A stretch of DNA of 13,790 nt, taken from Holophagaceae bacterium (GTDB lineage Bacteria; Acidobacteriota; Holophagae; Holophagales; Holophagaceae). A model generated the notes under the pieces. The model ran no database searches and was not told the DNA's origin. It saw nothing but the letters and a program-made list of their open reading frames with translations. The stretch spans positions 1-13,790 of the forward strand of contig JANXYT010000141.1 of NCBI GenBank assembly GCA_025355915.1, given 5' to 3'. The position numbers and the translations under genes were made by a program. Positions within the stretch are counted from its first letter, which is position 1; each line of letters opens with the position of its first letter. Shown piece after piece: positions 7,853 through 13,790 of the stretch.

Positions 7853-9001
7853 ATGCGCCCATCGGTCCTCCCCATTCTGCTCCTGGCCACCCTTCTCCCA
7901 GCCCAGACTCCCTCCAAGACGCCCGCCAAGTCCGCCCGCCCCGCCGCCGCGAAGACCGCTTCCAAAGCCGCGGTGAAGCCCACCCCGGAGGCCGAGGCCG
8001 CGCGCCAGGCCCTGCGGCAGGCCCTTGATTCGGTGGATGCCGGGTGGTTCGGCCAGCCCTACCAGGGCGTGTCTTCCGTGCAGATGCAGGGCACCCTGGG
8101 CATCGCCCTCAGTGGCGCCCTGGTGAACCAGAAGGTCGACAGCCTCAGCCAGGGCCAGGTGACGGGCAACAGCCAGGGCGGTCAGGCCAACCTGCGCGTC
8201 AAGGGCATCTACTTCGCCAATGGCGACTTCAAGACCGATCTCGCCGGCGACTTCGGAACCATCCTCTACACCCGGCGCGGCAACCGCGGCTTCCTCTACA
8301 GCAAGGAACAGAACGCCTACACCACCCGGGTGGACCTGCCCCCTTCCGACGCGCCCATCACCTACATGGCCTGGTTCCGCCAGACCCTGAACGACATCAA
8401 GGCCGTCTACATCGACGCGCCCACCTTCCAGGCCACCCTGGGCGGCGAGGAGGCCGTCAACGGCCACGCCATCCAGCGCCTGGTCTTCACCGCCCCCACC
8501 CAGGGCTGGGACGCGAAGAAGCGGGAGCAGAGCCTCGCCTCCAGCCTCGGATTTTGGAAGCGCGGCAAGCTTGAGGTCGCCGTGGACAAGACCACCAAGC
8601 AGCCCGTGCGCCTCGACTTCCGCAACGACGAGCAGGGCGTACACACCCGGATGGAATTCGCCTATGGCGGCAACGGCCGGCTTCAGTCGGTCAACATCAA
8701 CAACAGCAGCCGCGGCTTCGAAGGCCCAGGCTGGCTGCGGCTCGGCTACGGCGGGGACGGCCTCATGTCCAGCGTCGCCGGAGAGCTGACCAGCCAGGAC
8801 AAGAAGATCTCCTTCGCCATGGATCTGGCCTGGTCCAAGACCCGCACCGTCGCCGAGATCGCCGCCATTCCGCCCGCAGGCGCCACCAAGCGCGGCCGGG
8901 AAGAGATGGAGTCCCAGCTCCTCGTGGGCCTAGCCTCCAGGATCTTCGACCTCCAGCGGGCCGGCCTCAACCTGCGCAGTGTCGCGGTGGGCGGCAAGTA
9001 G
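7853..9001 (+). CDS. Secreted protein of unknown function
   Basis: A 382-residue protein starting MRPSVLPILLLATLLPAQ, a short signal peptide with probable cleavage near residue 17. No lipobox Cys is present. An Ala/Pro/Lys-rich low-complexity linker follows (about 18-46), then a largely beta-strand region. Many strands alternate polar and hydrophobic residues (GTILYTRRGNRGFLYSKEQN, KLEVAVDKTTKQPVRLDFR, FAYGGNGRLQSVNINN). That pattern recalls periplasmic lipid- or lipoprotein-carrier folds of the LolA/LppX kind, but I see no signature motif and do not assign a family. The C-terminus is helical (EEMESQLLVGLASRIFDLQ). Location is probably periplasm or outer surface. It is probably co-transcribed with the zinc-ribbon gene and ends 17 bases before tRNA-Pro. 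Confidence 0.78.
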   Translation: MRPSVLPILLLATLLPAQTPSKTPAKSARPAAAKTASKAAVKPTPEAEAARQALRQALDSVDAGWFGQPYQGVSSVQMQGTLGIALSGALVNQKVDSLSQGQVTGNSQGGQANLRVKGIYFANGDFKTDLAGDFGTILYTRRGNRGFLYSKEQNAYTTRVDLPPSDAPITYMAWFRQTLNDIKAVYIDAPTFQATLGGEEAVNGHAIQRLVFTAPTQGWDAKKREQSLASSLGFWKRGKLEVAVDKTTKQPVRLDFRNDEQGVHTRMEFAYGGNGRLQSVNINNSSRGFEGPGWLRLGYGGDGLMSSVAGELTSQDKKISFAMDLAWSKTRTVAEIAAIPPAGATKRGREEMESQLLVGLASRIFDLQRAGLNLRSVAVGGK

Positions 9002-9018
9002 CGCTATCCTGGTTCCTT

Positions 9019-9095
9019 CGGAGCGTGGCGCAGCCTGGTAGCGCACCTGCTTTGGGAGCAGGGGGTCAAGAGTTCGAATCTCTTCGCTCCGACCA
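9019..9095 (+). tRNA. tRNA-Pro (anticodon UGG)
   Basis: A complete 77-base cloverleaf. The acceptor stem is CGGAGCG paired with CGCTCCG (9085-9091). The D arm is GCGC-AGCCTGGTA-GCGC. The anticodon stem is CCTGC/GCAGG around loop TTTGGGA, with anticodon TGG at 9053-9055. The T arm is AAGAG-TTCGAAT-CTCTT. Discriminator A and an encoded CCA follow (9092-9095). It reads the CCN proline codons, with UGG able to cover all four by wobble. A possible -10 element (TATCCT, 9005-9010 region) lies just upstream, but no good -35 accompanies it. Confidence 0.97.
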
Positions 9096-9114
9096 AACAA
9101 GACCCGAGTCATGA

Positions 9115-9138
9115 GGGCCGCCCCGAGGCGGCCCTTTC
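9115..9138 (+). terminator. Intrinsic terminator after tRNA-Pro
   Basis: A perfect 8-base-pair GC hairpin, GGGCCGCC (9115-9122) and GGCGGCCC (9127-9134) around a CCGA loop, followed by TTTCAT. The T-tract is short, but the position 20 bases after the tRNA 3' end fits a Rho-independent terminator. Confidence 0.75.
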
Positions 9139-9370
9139 ATGTGGTTCGGCGAGGGCAACCGCCCTGCGCCCAACAGGCCGAAACCCAAGCTCCCTTCCGC
9201 AGGGGATTGAGCCACCGCTCCCGGGCCCCAGACAGCTTCTTCGCGGCTTCAGAGATGGATTTCAACTGGGATGGAAGGAATGGAAGGGATGCTGAACGTG
9301 TGATTCCGGCAAGCATGCGTGAACGCACAGGCTGAGGGTCGTTAGGCTCAGGGGTTTCTGGAGAGCGCCC
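9139..9370. other. Intergenic stretch without a recognisable gene
   Basis: Open frames here are short and have no recognisable similarity. A purine-rich tract lies around 9266-9290 (repeated GGATGGAAGG-like units), and a weak 5-base inverted repeat, CTGAG (9332-9336) with CTCAG (9347-9351), follows. Composition is less GC-rich than the genes. It sits between the tRNA terminator and insertion-sequence remnants and may be remodelled DNA from past insertions. Confidence 0.5.
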
Positions 9371-9530
9371 ATGGGAAAGCAGGGGAAGGAACCTTCGTCG
9401 GAGGACCTGGATCCTGTCAGAGAGCAGATCCGGGCTTGGCGGGAAACACACGGTTCGTCCGGGGGCCTTCGGATGCTGGGGGATGGGGGGAGGATCTGCG
9501 GTGAGCCTCCTTTGCTTAGACCATCAGGGA
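9371..9530 (+). pseudogene. Possible remnant of a transposon accessory ORF
   Basis: From the ATG at 9371 the frame reads MGKQGKEPSSEDLDPVREQI, then RAWRETHGS. This resembles the N-terminus of the small helix-turn-helix ORFs that accompany some insertion sequences (REQI-x-WRxTR-type beginnings, as in IS66-type elements). After about residue 30 the similarity stops in this frame. The next frame reads a W...SAVSLL segment that could be the continuation after a frameshift (about 9470-9530). If correct, this is a decayed piece of a mobile-element gene. The resemblance is short and from memory, so the call is tentative; it may be chance coding. Confidence 0.3.
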
Positions 9531-9767
9531 CATCCGTGGGCCCGACACACCGAGGACCGCGAACTTCACCCATCTCGTCATACGCGCCTTCACGAGGAAA
9601 TGAAGTTCCTTTTCCTCCAGGAAGTCGAGAAACTTCCCATCAAAAAATCCGTTGTCGGCCCGCACCAGCCGCACCGTCGCAAGGCCGTCCAACAGAGCCA
9701 GACACTCGTCCATGAAGGCCCGCACGTTGTTGGCTGTCGATCCCGGCCCCGATGCCGCGAGCTTCAA
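9516..9767 (-). pseudogene. Transposase fragment (DDE type, IS4/IS1380-like)
   Basis: On the minus strand an 83-codon open stretch encodes STANNVRAFMDECLALLDGL, then VRLVRADNGFFDGKFLDFL and HFLVKARMTRWVK. The RADNGFF segment with Asp38 matches the region around the second catalytic Asp of DDE transposases of the IS4/IS1380 kind, followed by the usual 'LxxKARxT' strand. The N-terminal domain with the first Asp, and the C-terminal part with the catalytic Glu, are both missing. The frame ends at 9516, shortly after similarity fades near residue 70. It therefore cannot be active. There is no ATG start: the frame opens with TTG four bases inside the permease stop region. No terminal inverted repeats are visible. 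Confidence 0.65.
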
Positions 9768-11053
9768 GCGTCTTCAAAGGGAAAGCGCCAGAGGGCAAGG
9801 ATGCCGAACAGTGCCGCGAAGCCCAACAGAACTGCCATGGGGCCCACCGCCGCGCTGAACCCGAGGCCACGCCAGGTCATGGCGTCGAGGCCATCCACAG
9901 CCCAGCGGGTGGGCACCAGCAGGGTTGCCCTCTGCAGCCAGGCTGGAAACACGAAGGAAGGGATCCAGGCGCCCCCCAGCATCACCATGATCAGGGTCCC
10001 GAAGATGGCCAAGCCTCGCGCGGCCTCCGGTGTGCGGCCCAGGGCCGCGATGAGCAGGCCGAAGGTGGCGGTCATGAGGGCAAAGGCGACGGTGATGCCG
10101 AGGAATCCCGCGAAGCTGCCCAGGATGCGCACCCCGAAGAGCAGCCGGGCGGCGGCGAAGATCACCAGCAGGATGCCTGTGGCCAGGATGGCGGCGCTGA
10201 GGGCCCGGGCCAGGAGGATGCCCCGGCGCCCCAAAGGCGCGGCCCGAAGCCGCTGCCAGGTACCACTGCGACGCAGGACCAACAGGGCCACGCCGGCGTC
10301 GATGCCCATGAACAGGATGAACTGCACCCCCATGCCGCCGAAGCTGTGGGCATAGCCGTTGTAGGCGATGCCACTGCCGGCGGTGATGGGCTCCTCCTTC
10401 AGGGTGTACGGCAGACTGAGGCCTCCACTGCGCTGCTTCTCAGGCGCTGCGGATTGCTGGGCGTTCCAGCGGTCCACGCTGCGAAGCAGATCCTGGAGGG
10501 GCGCTTTCTCCGCGGAGCTGACGCCCGAAGTGTCCAAACCGGAAAGGGTCCGTTTCACGACGGTTCGGCCCGTATCGCCTGTGAACATCTCCCGGCTCAC
10601 CACTTCCATGGCGGCCTGGGTCAGGAGCCCACGCAGGAGGCCCATTTCCATGCCATGGGAAGGGTCGTAGAACACCGTCACTTCGGGCTTCCCGAGGCTG
10701 CTGAAGAAGGCATTGGCCGCGGAATCCCCGAAGCCCTTGGGCAGCACCACCGCCGCAGTGGCCCTGCCCTTCCTGACGGCTTCGCGGGCCTGGACCTCGG
10801 ATTCAGGGCGAACCAAGAGCAGCTTGTCCTCCGCCAATTTCGCGCCCACGGCCCGGCTGAGGACGCTGCCATCAAGATCCACGAGGGCGATGGGGATCTT
10901 CGCGGTGTCCTTCTTGCCATCCCCGCTGAACAGGAATCCAAAGAAGGCCCCGATGACGATGGGTGCCGCCAGGCTGAGAATCAGCGCGCGGCGATCACCT
11001 AAGAACAACTTGAGGTCCTTGCGGACGAGGGCCCAAAGTGCGGTGAGGTTCAT
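9764..11053 (-). CDS. ABC-2 type transporter permease
   Basis: A 429-residue inner-membrane subunit of an ABC-2 exporter. Membrane segment 1 is at about 22-42. A large extracytoplasmic domain follows (about 43-240: KIPIALVDLDGSVLSRA, ATAAVVLPKGF and VTVFYDPS, the usual ABC2_membrane_3 pattern). Five further membrane segments lie at about 242-260, 282-305, 312-338, 347-370 and 400-422. The RSGTWQRLRAAPL stretch at 262-274 and the VPTRWAVDGLD stretch at 380-390 are typical of this family. Start ATG 11053 overlaps the ATPase stop as ATGA, showing translational coupling; a longer upstream frame is only antisense-like overlap with the ATPase gene. Together with the ATPase it probably exports drugs, lipids or other hydrophobic compounds. 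Downstream there is no terminator: the stop codon runs directly into a transposase remnant. Confidence 0.92.
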   Translation of the reverse strand: MNLTALWALVRKDLKLFLGDRRALILSLAAPIVIGAFFGFLFSGDGKKDTAKIPIALVDLDGSVLSRAVGAKLAEDKLLLVRPESEVQAREAVRKGRATAAVVLPKGFGDSAANAFFSSLGKPEVTVFYDPSHGMEMGLLRGLLTQAAMEVVSREMFTGDTGRTVVKRTLSGLDTSGVSSAEKAPLQDLLRSVDRWNAQQSAAPEKQRSGGLSLPYTLKEEPITAGSGIAYNGYAHSFGGMGVQFILFMGIDAGVALLVLRRSGTWQRLRAAPLGRRGILLARALSAAILATGILLVIFAAARLLFGVRILGSFAGFLGITVAFALMTATFGLLIAALGRTPEAARGLAIFGTLIMVMLGGAWIPSFVFPAWLQRATLLVPTRWAVDGLDAMTWRGLGFSAAVGPMAVLLGFAALFGILALWRFPFEDA

Positions 11054-11985
11054 GCGTCCCTCAGGGTGCGGCCCGTGAGGGCGAGAAAGACGGTTTCGAG
11101 ATCGGCCCGCTCTGTGTGGGCATGGGCGATGGCGATGCCACGCGTCGTGAGCCACCCCAGGGCCGCAGCTGAGCCGGGTCCCAGTTCCGCCAGTCCGACG
11201 GACAACACCGCCGCCTCCAACCGCACCGAGACGATGCCCGGGAGTGCCGCCAGTTCTTCCGCCCAGGCTCCTGGGGGCGGATTCTCCAATTCCAGGCGAA
11301 GGACGTTGCGCAGGGGAAGCCGCCGGGTGAGGCCCGCCACCGTGTCGTCGGCAATGACTTCGCCATGGTCCACGATCACGATGCGGTCGCAAAGGCGTTC
11401 GGCCTCCTCCATGTAGTGGGTGGTGTACAACAGGGTCTTGCCCCGGGCCTTGAGGGCCTCCAGGCCCTCGAAGATCGCGTTCCGGCTTTGGGGATCCACG
11501 CCCACGGTGGGTTCATCCAGGATGATCAGGTCGGGATCGTGCAGGAGCGCCGCGGCGAGGTTCAGCCGCCGCTTCATGCCGCCACTGAAGGTCTTCACCT
11601 TGTCCTTCGCACGATCGGTCAGGCCCGTGAAGGACAGTGCTTCTGCGGTAGCGCCATTAAGGGCCGCCCCTTGGAGCCCGTACAGCGCGCCAAATAGAGA
11701 CAGGTTGTCCCGGGCGCTGAGATCCTCGAAGAGTGCGAGATCCTGGGGCACCAGGCCGATGCGGGCCTTGAGTGGGTCCGTGTCACCGCCGAGGCTCCGG
11801 CCGTCCAGCTTCACCTCACCCGAATCGGGTGCGATCAATCCCGCGATCATGGAAACCGTGGTGGTCTTCCCAGCGCCATTGGGACCCAGCAATCCGAGGG
11901 TTTCCCCGGCGCGGATGGCAAAGGAAATGCCCTTCACCGCCTGCTGGGTGCCATAGCTTTTCCGGATGTTGTGAAGTTCGAGCAT
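11050..11985 (-). CDS. ABC transporter ATP-binding protein (exporter, DrrA/CcmA-like)
   Basis: A 311-residue ATPase. Walker A is GPNGAGKTT (34-42), the Q-loop Gln81 is in VPQDLALF, and the signature is FSGGMKRR (133-140). Walker B is LIILDEPT with catalytic Glu158, the D-loop is GVDP, and the switch His190 is in TTHYMEEAERLCD. The C-terminal extension after about residue 215 (VLRLELENPPPGAWAEELAA onward) is typical of drug/polyketide and polysaccharide ABC-2 exporter ATPases. All catalytic residues are intact. ATG 11985 is preceded on the minus strand by a G-rich ribosome site (GGGGGG about five bases upstream). It is the first gene of a two-gene operon with the permease. The upstream 134 bases contain palindromes that could bind a regulator. 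The substrate is unknown. Confidence 0.95.
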   Translation of the reverse strand: MLELHNIRKSYGTQQAVKGISFAIRAGETLGLLGPNGAGKTTTVSMIAGLIAPDSGEVKLDGRSLGGDTDPLKARIGLVPQDLALFEDLSARDNLSLFGALYGLQGAALNGATAEALSFTGLTDRAKDKVKTFSGGMKRRLNLAAALLHDPDLIILDEPTVGVDPQSRNAIFEGLEALKARGKTLLYTTHYMEEAERLCDRIVIVDHGEVIADDTVAGLTRRLPLRNVLRLELENPPPGAWAEELAALPGIVSVRLEAAVLSVGLAELGPGSAAALGWLTTRGIAIAHAHTERADLETVFLALTGRTLRDA

Positions 11986-12002
11986 AGTAACCCCCCAGCC
12001 CT

Positions 12003-12018
12003 AGGCTAAGGCTAGCCT
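12003..12018. promoter_or_regulatory. Palindrome with extra half-site upstream of the ABC exporter operon
   Basis: AGGCTAGCCT at 12009-12018 is a perfect 10-base palindrome, and an extra AGGCTA half-site immediately adjoins it (12003-12008). It lies 18-33 bases before the ATPase start. This close to the start it could be an operator or part of the 5' leader. The function is inferred from position only. Confidence 0.3.
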
Positions 12019-12045
12019 CGGGTACCGGGTGACGTCCTGGAAACA

Positions 12046-12066
12046 GGAACGACAGTCTGTCATTTC
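12046..12066. promoter_or_regulatory. Interrupted palindrome, candidate operator for the ABC exporter operon
   Basis: A 21-base inverted repeat is centred on T12056: GACAG-T-CTGTC (12051-12061) is perfect. The outer flanks GGAAC and ATTTC pair in three of five positions, giving eight of ten pairs overall. It lies 61-81 bases upstream of the ATPase start in the only non-coding space before the operon. Size and form suit a TetR- or GntR-type repressor, which often controls such exporters. No regulator gene is in the window, and I could not place convincing -35/-10 boxes. Confidence 0.35.
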
Positions 12067-12119
12067 AGCCAAACCATGATTCTGCGGCACAGATGCTTGC
12101 GAGTCGGGCTGGGCGTAAG

Positions 12120-12196
12120 TGGTGCGCCTAGCTGGACTCGAACCAGCGACCTACGGCTTAGAAGGCCGTTGCTCTATCCACCTGAGCTATAGGCGC
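12120..12196 (-). tRNA. tRNA-Arg (anticodon UCU)
   Basis: A complete 77-base cloverleaf on the minus strand. The acceptor is GCGCCTA paired with TAGGCGC, and the D arm is GCTC-AGGTGGATA-GAGC. The anticodon stem is ACGGC/GCCGT around loop CTTCTAA, with anticodon TCT (complement of 12160-12162). The T arm is GCTGG-TTCGAGT-CCAGC, and discriminator A plus encoded CCA are at 12123-12120. It reads AGA and AGG arginine codons, which should be rare in this GC-rich genome. It lies downstream of the uracil permease gene in the same direction. Confidence 0.97.
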
Positions 12197-12283
12197 GCGG
12201 CTACCAGTCTAGCGCGTCGGCTCATAAGTGGATCTGGGCCCGTGCTGAGGGGGGCGGTGAACCCCGGGCGGCATTCGGTTGAA

Positions 12284-13561
12284 TCAGGGTTGCGGGTCGT
12301 TGCTGAGGCCCAAGCGGTCGAAACCCCAGAACAGCAGGCTCAGGAAGATGGCCACCATGGTGCCGAGGGCCATGCCCCGCAGTTCCACCGTGCCCAGTTT
12401 CAGGGCCGCGCCGCTGATGCCGCTGATGAGGACAACACTGGTCAGCACCAGGTTGCGGGGCTTGGTGTAGTCCACCCGCTTCTCCACCAGCATGCGGATG
12501 CCCGCCGCGGCGATGACACCGAAGAGCAGGAGGCAGACCCCGCCCATGACCGGCACGGGGATGGCCCGGATGGCCGCGGCGGCCTTGCCCACGAAGCTCA
12601 CCAGGATGGCGATGAGGGCCGCGCCCCGGATCACCCACACGCTGTAGACCTTGGTGATGGCCATGACGCCGATGTTTTCCCCATAGGTGGTGTTGGGCGT
12701 GGCGCCCACGAAGCCCGACAGGATATTGGACAGGCCGTCGCCCAGCAGGGAGCGGTGGAGACCGGGATCCTTCACCAGGTCGCGGGAGACGATGTTGCCC
12801 GTCACCACCAGGTGGCCGATGTGCTCCGCCAGCACCACCAGGGCCGCGGGCAGGATCATGAGGATGGCCTGGGGGCTGAAGGTAGGCCGGTAGAAGGCGG
12901 GTGCCTGGAACCAGGGGGCGGCGGCGATGGCGGCCAGATCCATCTTCCCGAGGAGCAGCGATAGGACGGTGCCGCCCACAACGCCCAGCAGGACCGGGAT
13001 GACGCCCCAGAAGCCCCGCAGCAAGACGGAACAGAGAATGGTGATGCCCAGGGTGGCGAGGGAGACGGCCATGGCCGAGCCGACGGTGAAGGACCCGGAC
13101 ACCTTGCCCGTGAGGCCCGCCATGTCCGCCGCCACCGGGGCCAGTTCCAGGCCGATGACGGCCACGATGGCACCCATGGCCGCCGCGGGGAAGATCACAT
13201 CGATCCAGCGGGTCCCGGCCACGCGGACCACCTGGCTCACCAGCACGAAGAAGAGGCCGAAGGCGATGAAGCCGCCCTGGGCCGCGGCATAGCCGCCCAG
13301 TTCGGGCCGCGCCAGCACCGCCAGCACCGGCGCGATGAAGGCGAAGCTGGAGCCCAGATAGGCCGGGACGCGGCCCTTGCAGATCCAGAGGTAGAGCAGG
13401 GTGCCCACGCCGTTCATGAGCAGGCTGGTGGCCGGGTTCACGTGCAGCAGAAAGGGCACCAGCACCGTGGCGCCGAACATGGCGAACAGGTGCTGCAGGC
13501 TCAGGGGCGCGGTCTGCAGGAGGGGCAGACGTTCGTCGACGTCTATGGTGCGGCGCAGCAT
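12284..13561 (-). CDS. uraA: NCS2 family uracil (or xanthine) permease, UraA-like
   Basis: A 425-residue multi-span inner-membrane nucleobase:proton symporter of the NCS2 family, which imports uracil for salvage through UMP. It begins in the family manner (PLSLQHLFAMFGATVLVPFLL at 19-39). Further landmarks are YLGSSFAFIAP at 68-78, the substrate-site helix with AEHIGHL (Glu246, His250) and ATPNTTYGENIGVMAIT (Glu295). These three correspond to E. coli UraA Glu241, His245 and Glu290 at a constant offset of five residues. That pattern, with GHLVVTGN following, favours uracil over xanthine or urate. About 14 hydrophobic spans are present, and length matches UraA (429). ATG 13561 has GAGG five bases upstream on the minus strand. 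Its 5' region shows no evident PyrR-binding element or attenuator. Specificity is inferred. Confidence 0.9.
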   Translation of the reverse strand: MLRRTIDVDERLPLLQTAPLSLQHLFAMFGATVLVPFLLHVNPATSLLMNGVGTLLYLWICKGRVPAYLGSSFAFIAPVLAVLARPELGGYAAAQGGFIAFGLFFVLVSQVVRVAGTRWIDVIFPAAAMGAIVAVIGLELAPVAADMAGLTGKVSGSFTVGSAMAVSLATLGITILCSVLLRGFWGVIPVLLGVVGGTVLSLLLGKMDLAAIAAAPWFQAPAFYRPTFSPQAILMILPAALVVLAEHIGHLVVTGNIVSRDLVKDPGLHRSLLGDGLSNILSGFVGATPNTTYGENIGVMAITKVYSVWVIRGAALIAILVSFVGKAAAAIRAIPVPVMGGVCLLLFGVIAAAGIRMLVEKRVDYTKPRNLVLTSVVLISGISGAALKLGTVELRGMALGTMVAIFLSLLFWGFDRLGLSNDPQP

Positions 13562-13690
13562 GGGGGCCTCGGGGGTTCAAATCGTCGTGGCGGAGGACAG
13601 GCTGTCGAGGATTCTTTCAGAGCCCCCGGGGCGTGGGGATCACATGTCGGGGCAGGCACCCTAGGAGCGGATTCAGGAAGCCGCCTTGAA
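13562..13690. other. Upstream region of the uracil permease gene
   Basis: GC-rich intergenic sequence with no gene that I can support; short frames on both strands lack similarity. It must carry the leader and promoter of the permease gene, but no -35/-10 pair stands out on the minus strand, and there is no clear attenuator hairpin followed by a T-run. Confidence 0.4.
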
Positions 13691-13790
13691 GCCATGATGT
13701 ATTTGACAATAGACGGGTTGGATTAAATGAAATTTCAGTGTCATTTGACCCGAGGTAGATCCTTGTGTCTATACAATATTGAGAATGCAA
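13691..13790 (+). promoter_or_regulatory. AT-rich segment with possible promoter facing out of the window
   Basis: Base composition changes abruptly to AT-rich. TTGACC (13745-13750) is followed after 17 bases by TCTATA, or after 19 bases by TATACA, a plausible sigma-70 type promoter reading rightward. A second TTGACA lies at 13703-13708; both sit in an ATTTGAC context repeated 42 bases apart. A perfect 10-base palindrome, TGAAATTTCA (13728-13737), lies between them. The downstream gene is outside the window. Confidence 0.35.

Noticed and set aside
9137..9451. Minus-strand open frame (104 codons) between tRNA-Pro and the transposase remnant
   Set aside because: No recognisable motif, crosses the purine-rich tract and lacks a ribosome site; judged chance.
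9752..11002. Plus-strand open frame (416 codons) opposite the ABC permease
   Set aside because: Repetitive Gln/His/Glu/Gly-rich shadow of a membrane protein gene.
12197..12283. GGGG...CCCC hairpin after uraA as a terminator
   Set aside because: Stem of only four pairs and no T-tract on the minus strand; tRNA-Arg follows directly.
12222..13580. Minus-strand frame (452 codons) overlapping uraA in another phase
   Set aside because: Pro/Gly/His/Arg-rich out-of-frame product; the UraA frame has the membrane spans and transport residues.
1..13790. CRISPR array, phage, toxin-antitoxin or defence system
   Set aside because: No regularly spaced repeats, integrase, phage structural gene or defence-type domain found on either strand.

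Overview
The window is high-GC bacterial DNA, densely packed with genes. Gene content and protein style suggest an environmental Gram-negative, most plausibly an acidobacterium of the Holophaga/Geothrix type. That assignment is an inference from general resemblance; no phylogenetic marker gene is present. It looks mostly like ordinary chromosome, with one small patch of decayed insertion-sequence DNA.

Layout. (1) 1-1874, minus: a secreted CocE/NonD-type serine hydrolase, cut by the left window edge near its C-terminus. (2) 2036-3912, plus: aguA and aguB, sharing a 4-base GTGA overlap. Together they convert agmatine to putrescine. (3) 7335-3932, minus: three co-directional genes, meaB (a G-protein chaperone of a cobalamin-dependent acyl-CoA mutase), a PilZ/YcgR-like protein ending in a degenerate receiver domain, and a methyl-accepting chemotaxis protein with almost no periplasmic domain. 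(4) 7434-9001, plus: a small double zinc-ribbon protein and a secreted protein of unknown function, 14 bases apart. (5) 9019-9138: tRNA-Pro(UGG) followed by a strong hairpin terminator. (6) About 9140-9770: no intact gene, only remnants of transposition genes on both strands. (7) 11985-9764, minus: a two-gene ABC-2 type exporter with an ATGA overlap. Its upstream region (11986-12119) carries two palindromes that could be operators. (8) 12196-12120, minus: tRNA-Arg(UCU). (9) 13561-12284, minus: a UraA-type NCS2 uracil/xanthine permease. (10) 13562-13790: intergenic, becoming AT-rich at the right edge, with a possible outward-facing promoter.

How the genes fit together. The clearest functional unit is aguAB (polyamine synthesis). 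The exporter pair is a normal ATPase plus permease module. The PilZ-like/pseudo-receiver protein beside an MCP suggests a link between surface behaviour or c-di-GMP and chemotaxis, but this rests on adjacency and weak domain resemblance. I found no CRISPR array, intact mobile element, phage or defence system, and no convincing new multi-gene system. The items most worth a second look are the pseudo-receiver protein, the zinc-ribbon/secreted-protein pair, the palindromes ahead of the exporter, and the transposase fragment that abuts the permease stop codon.
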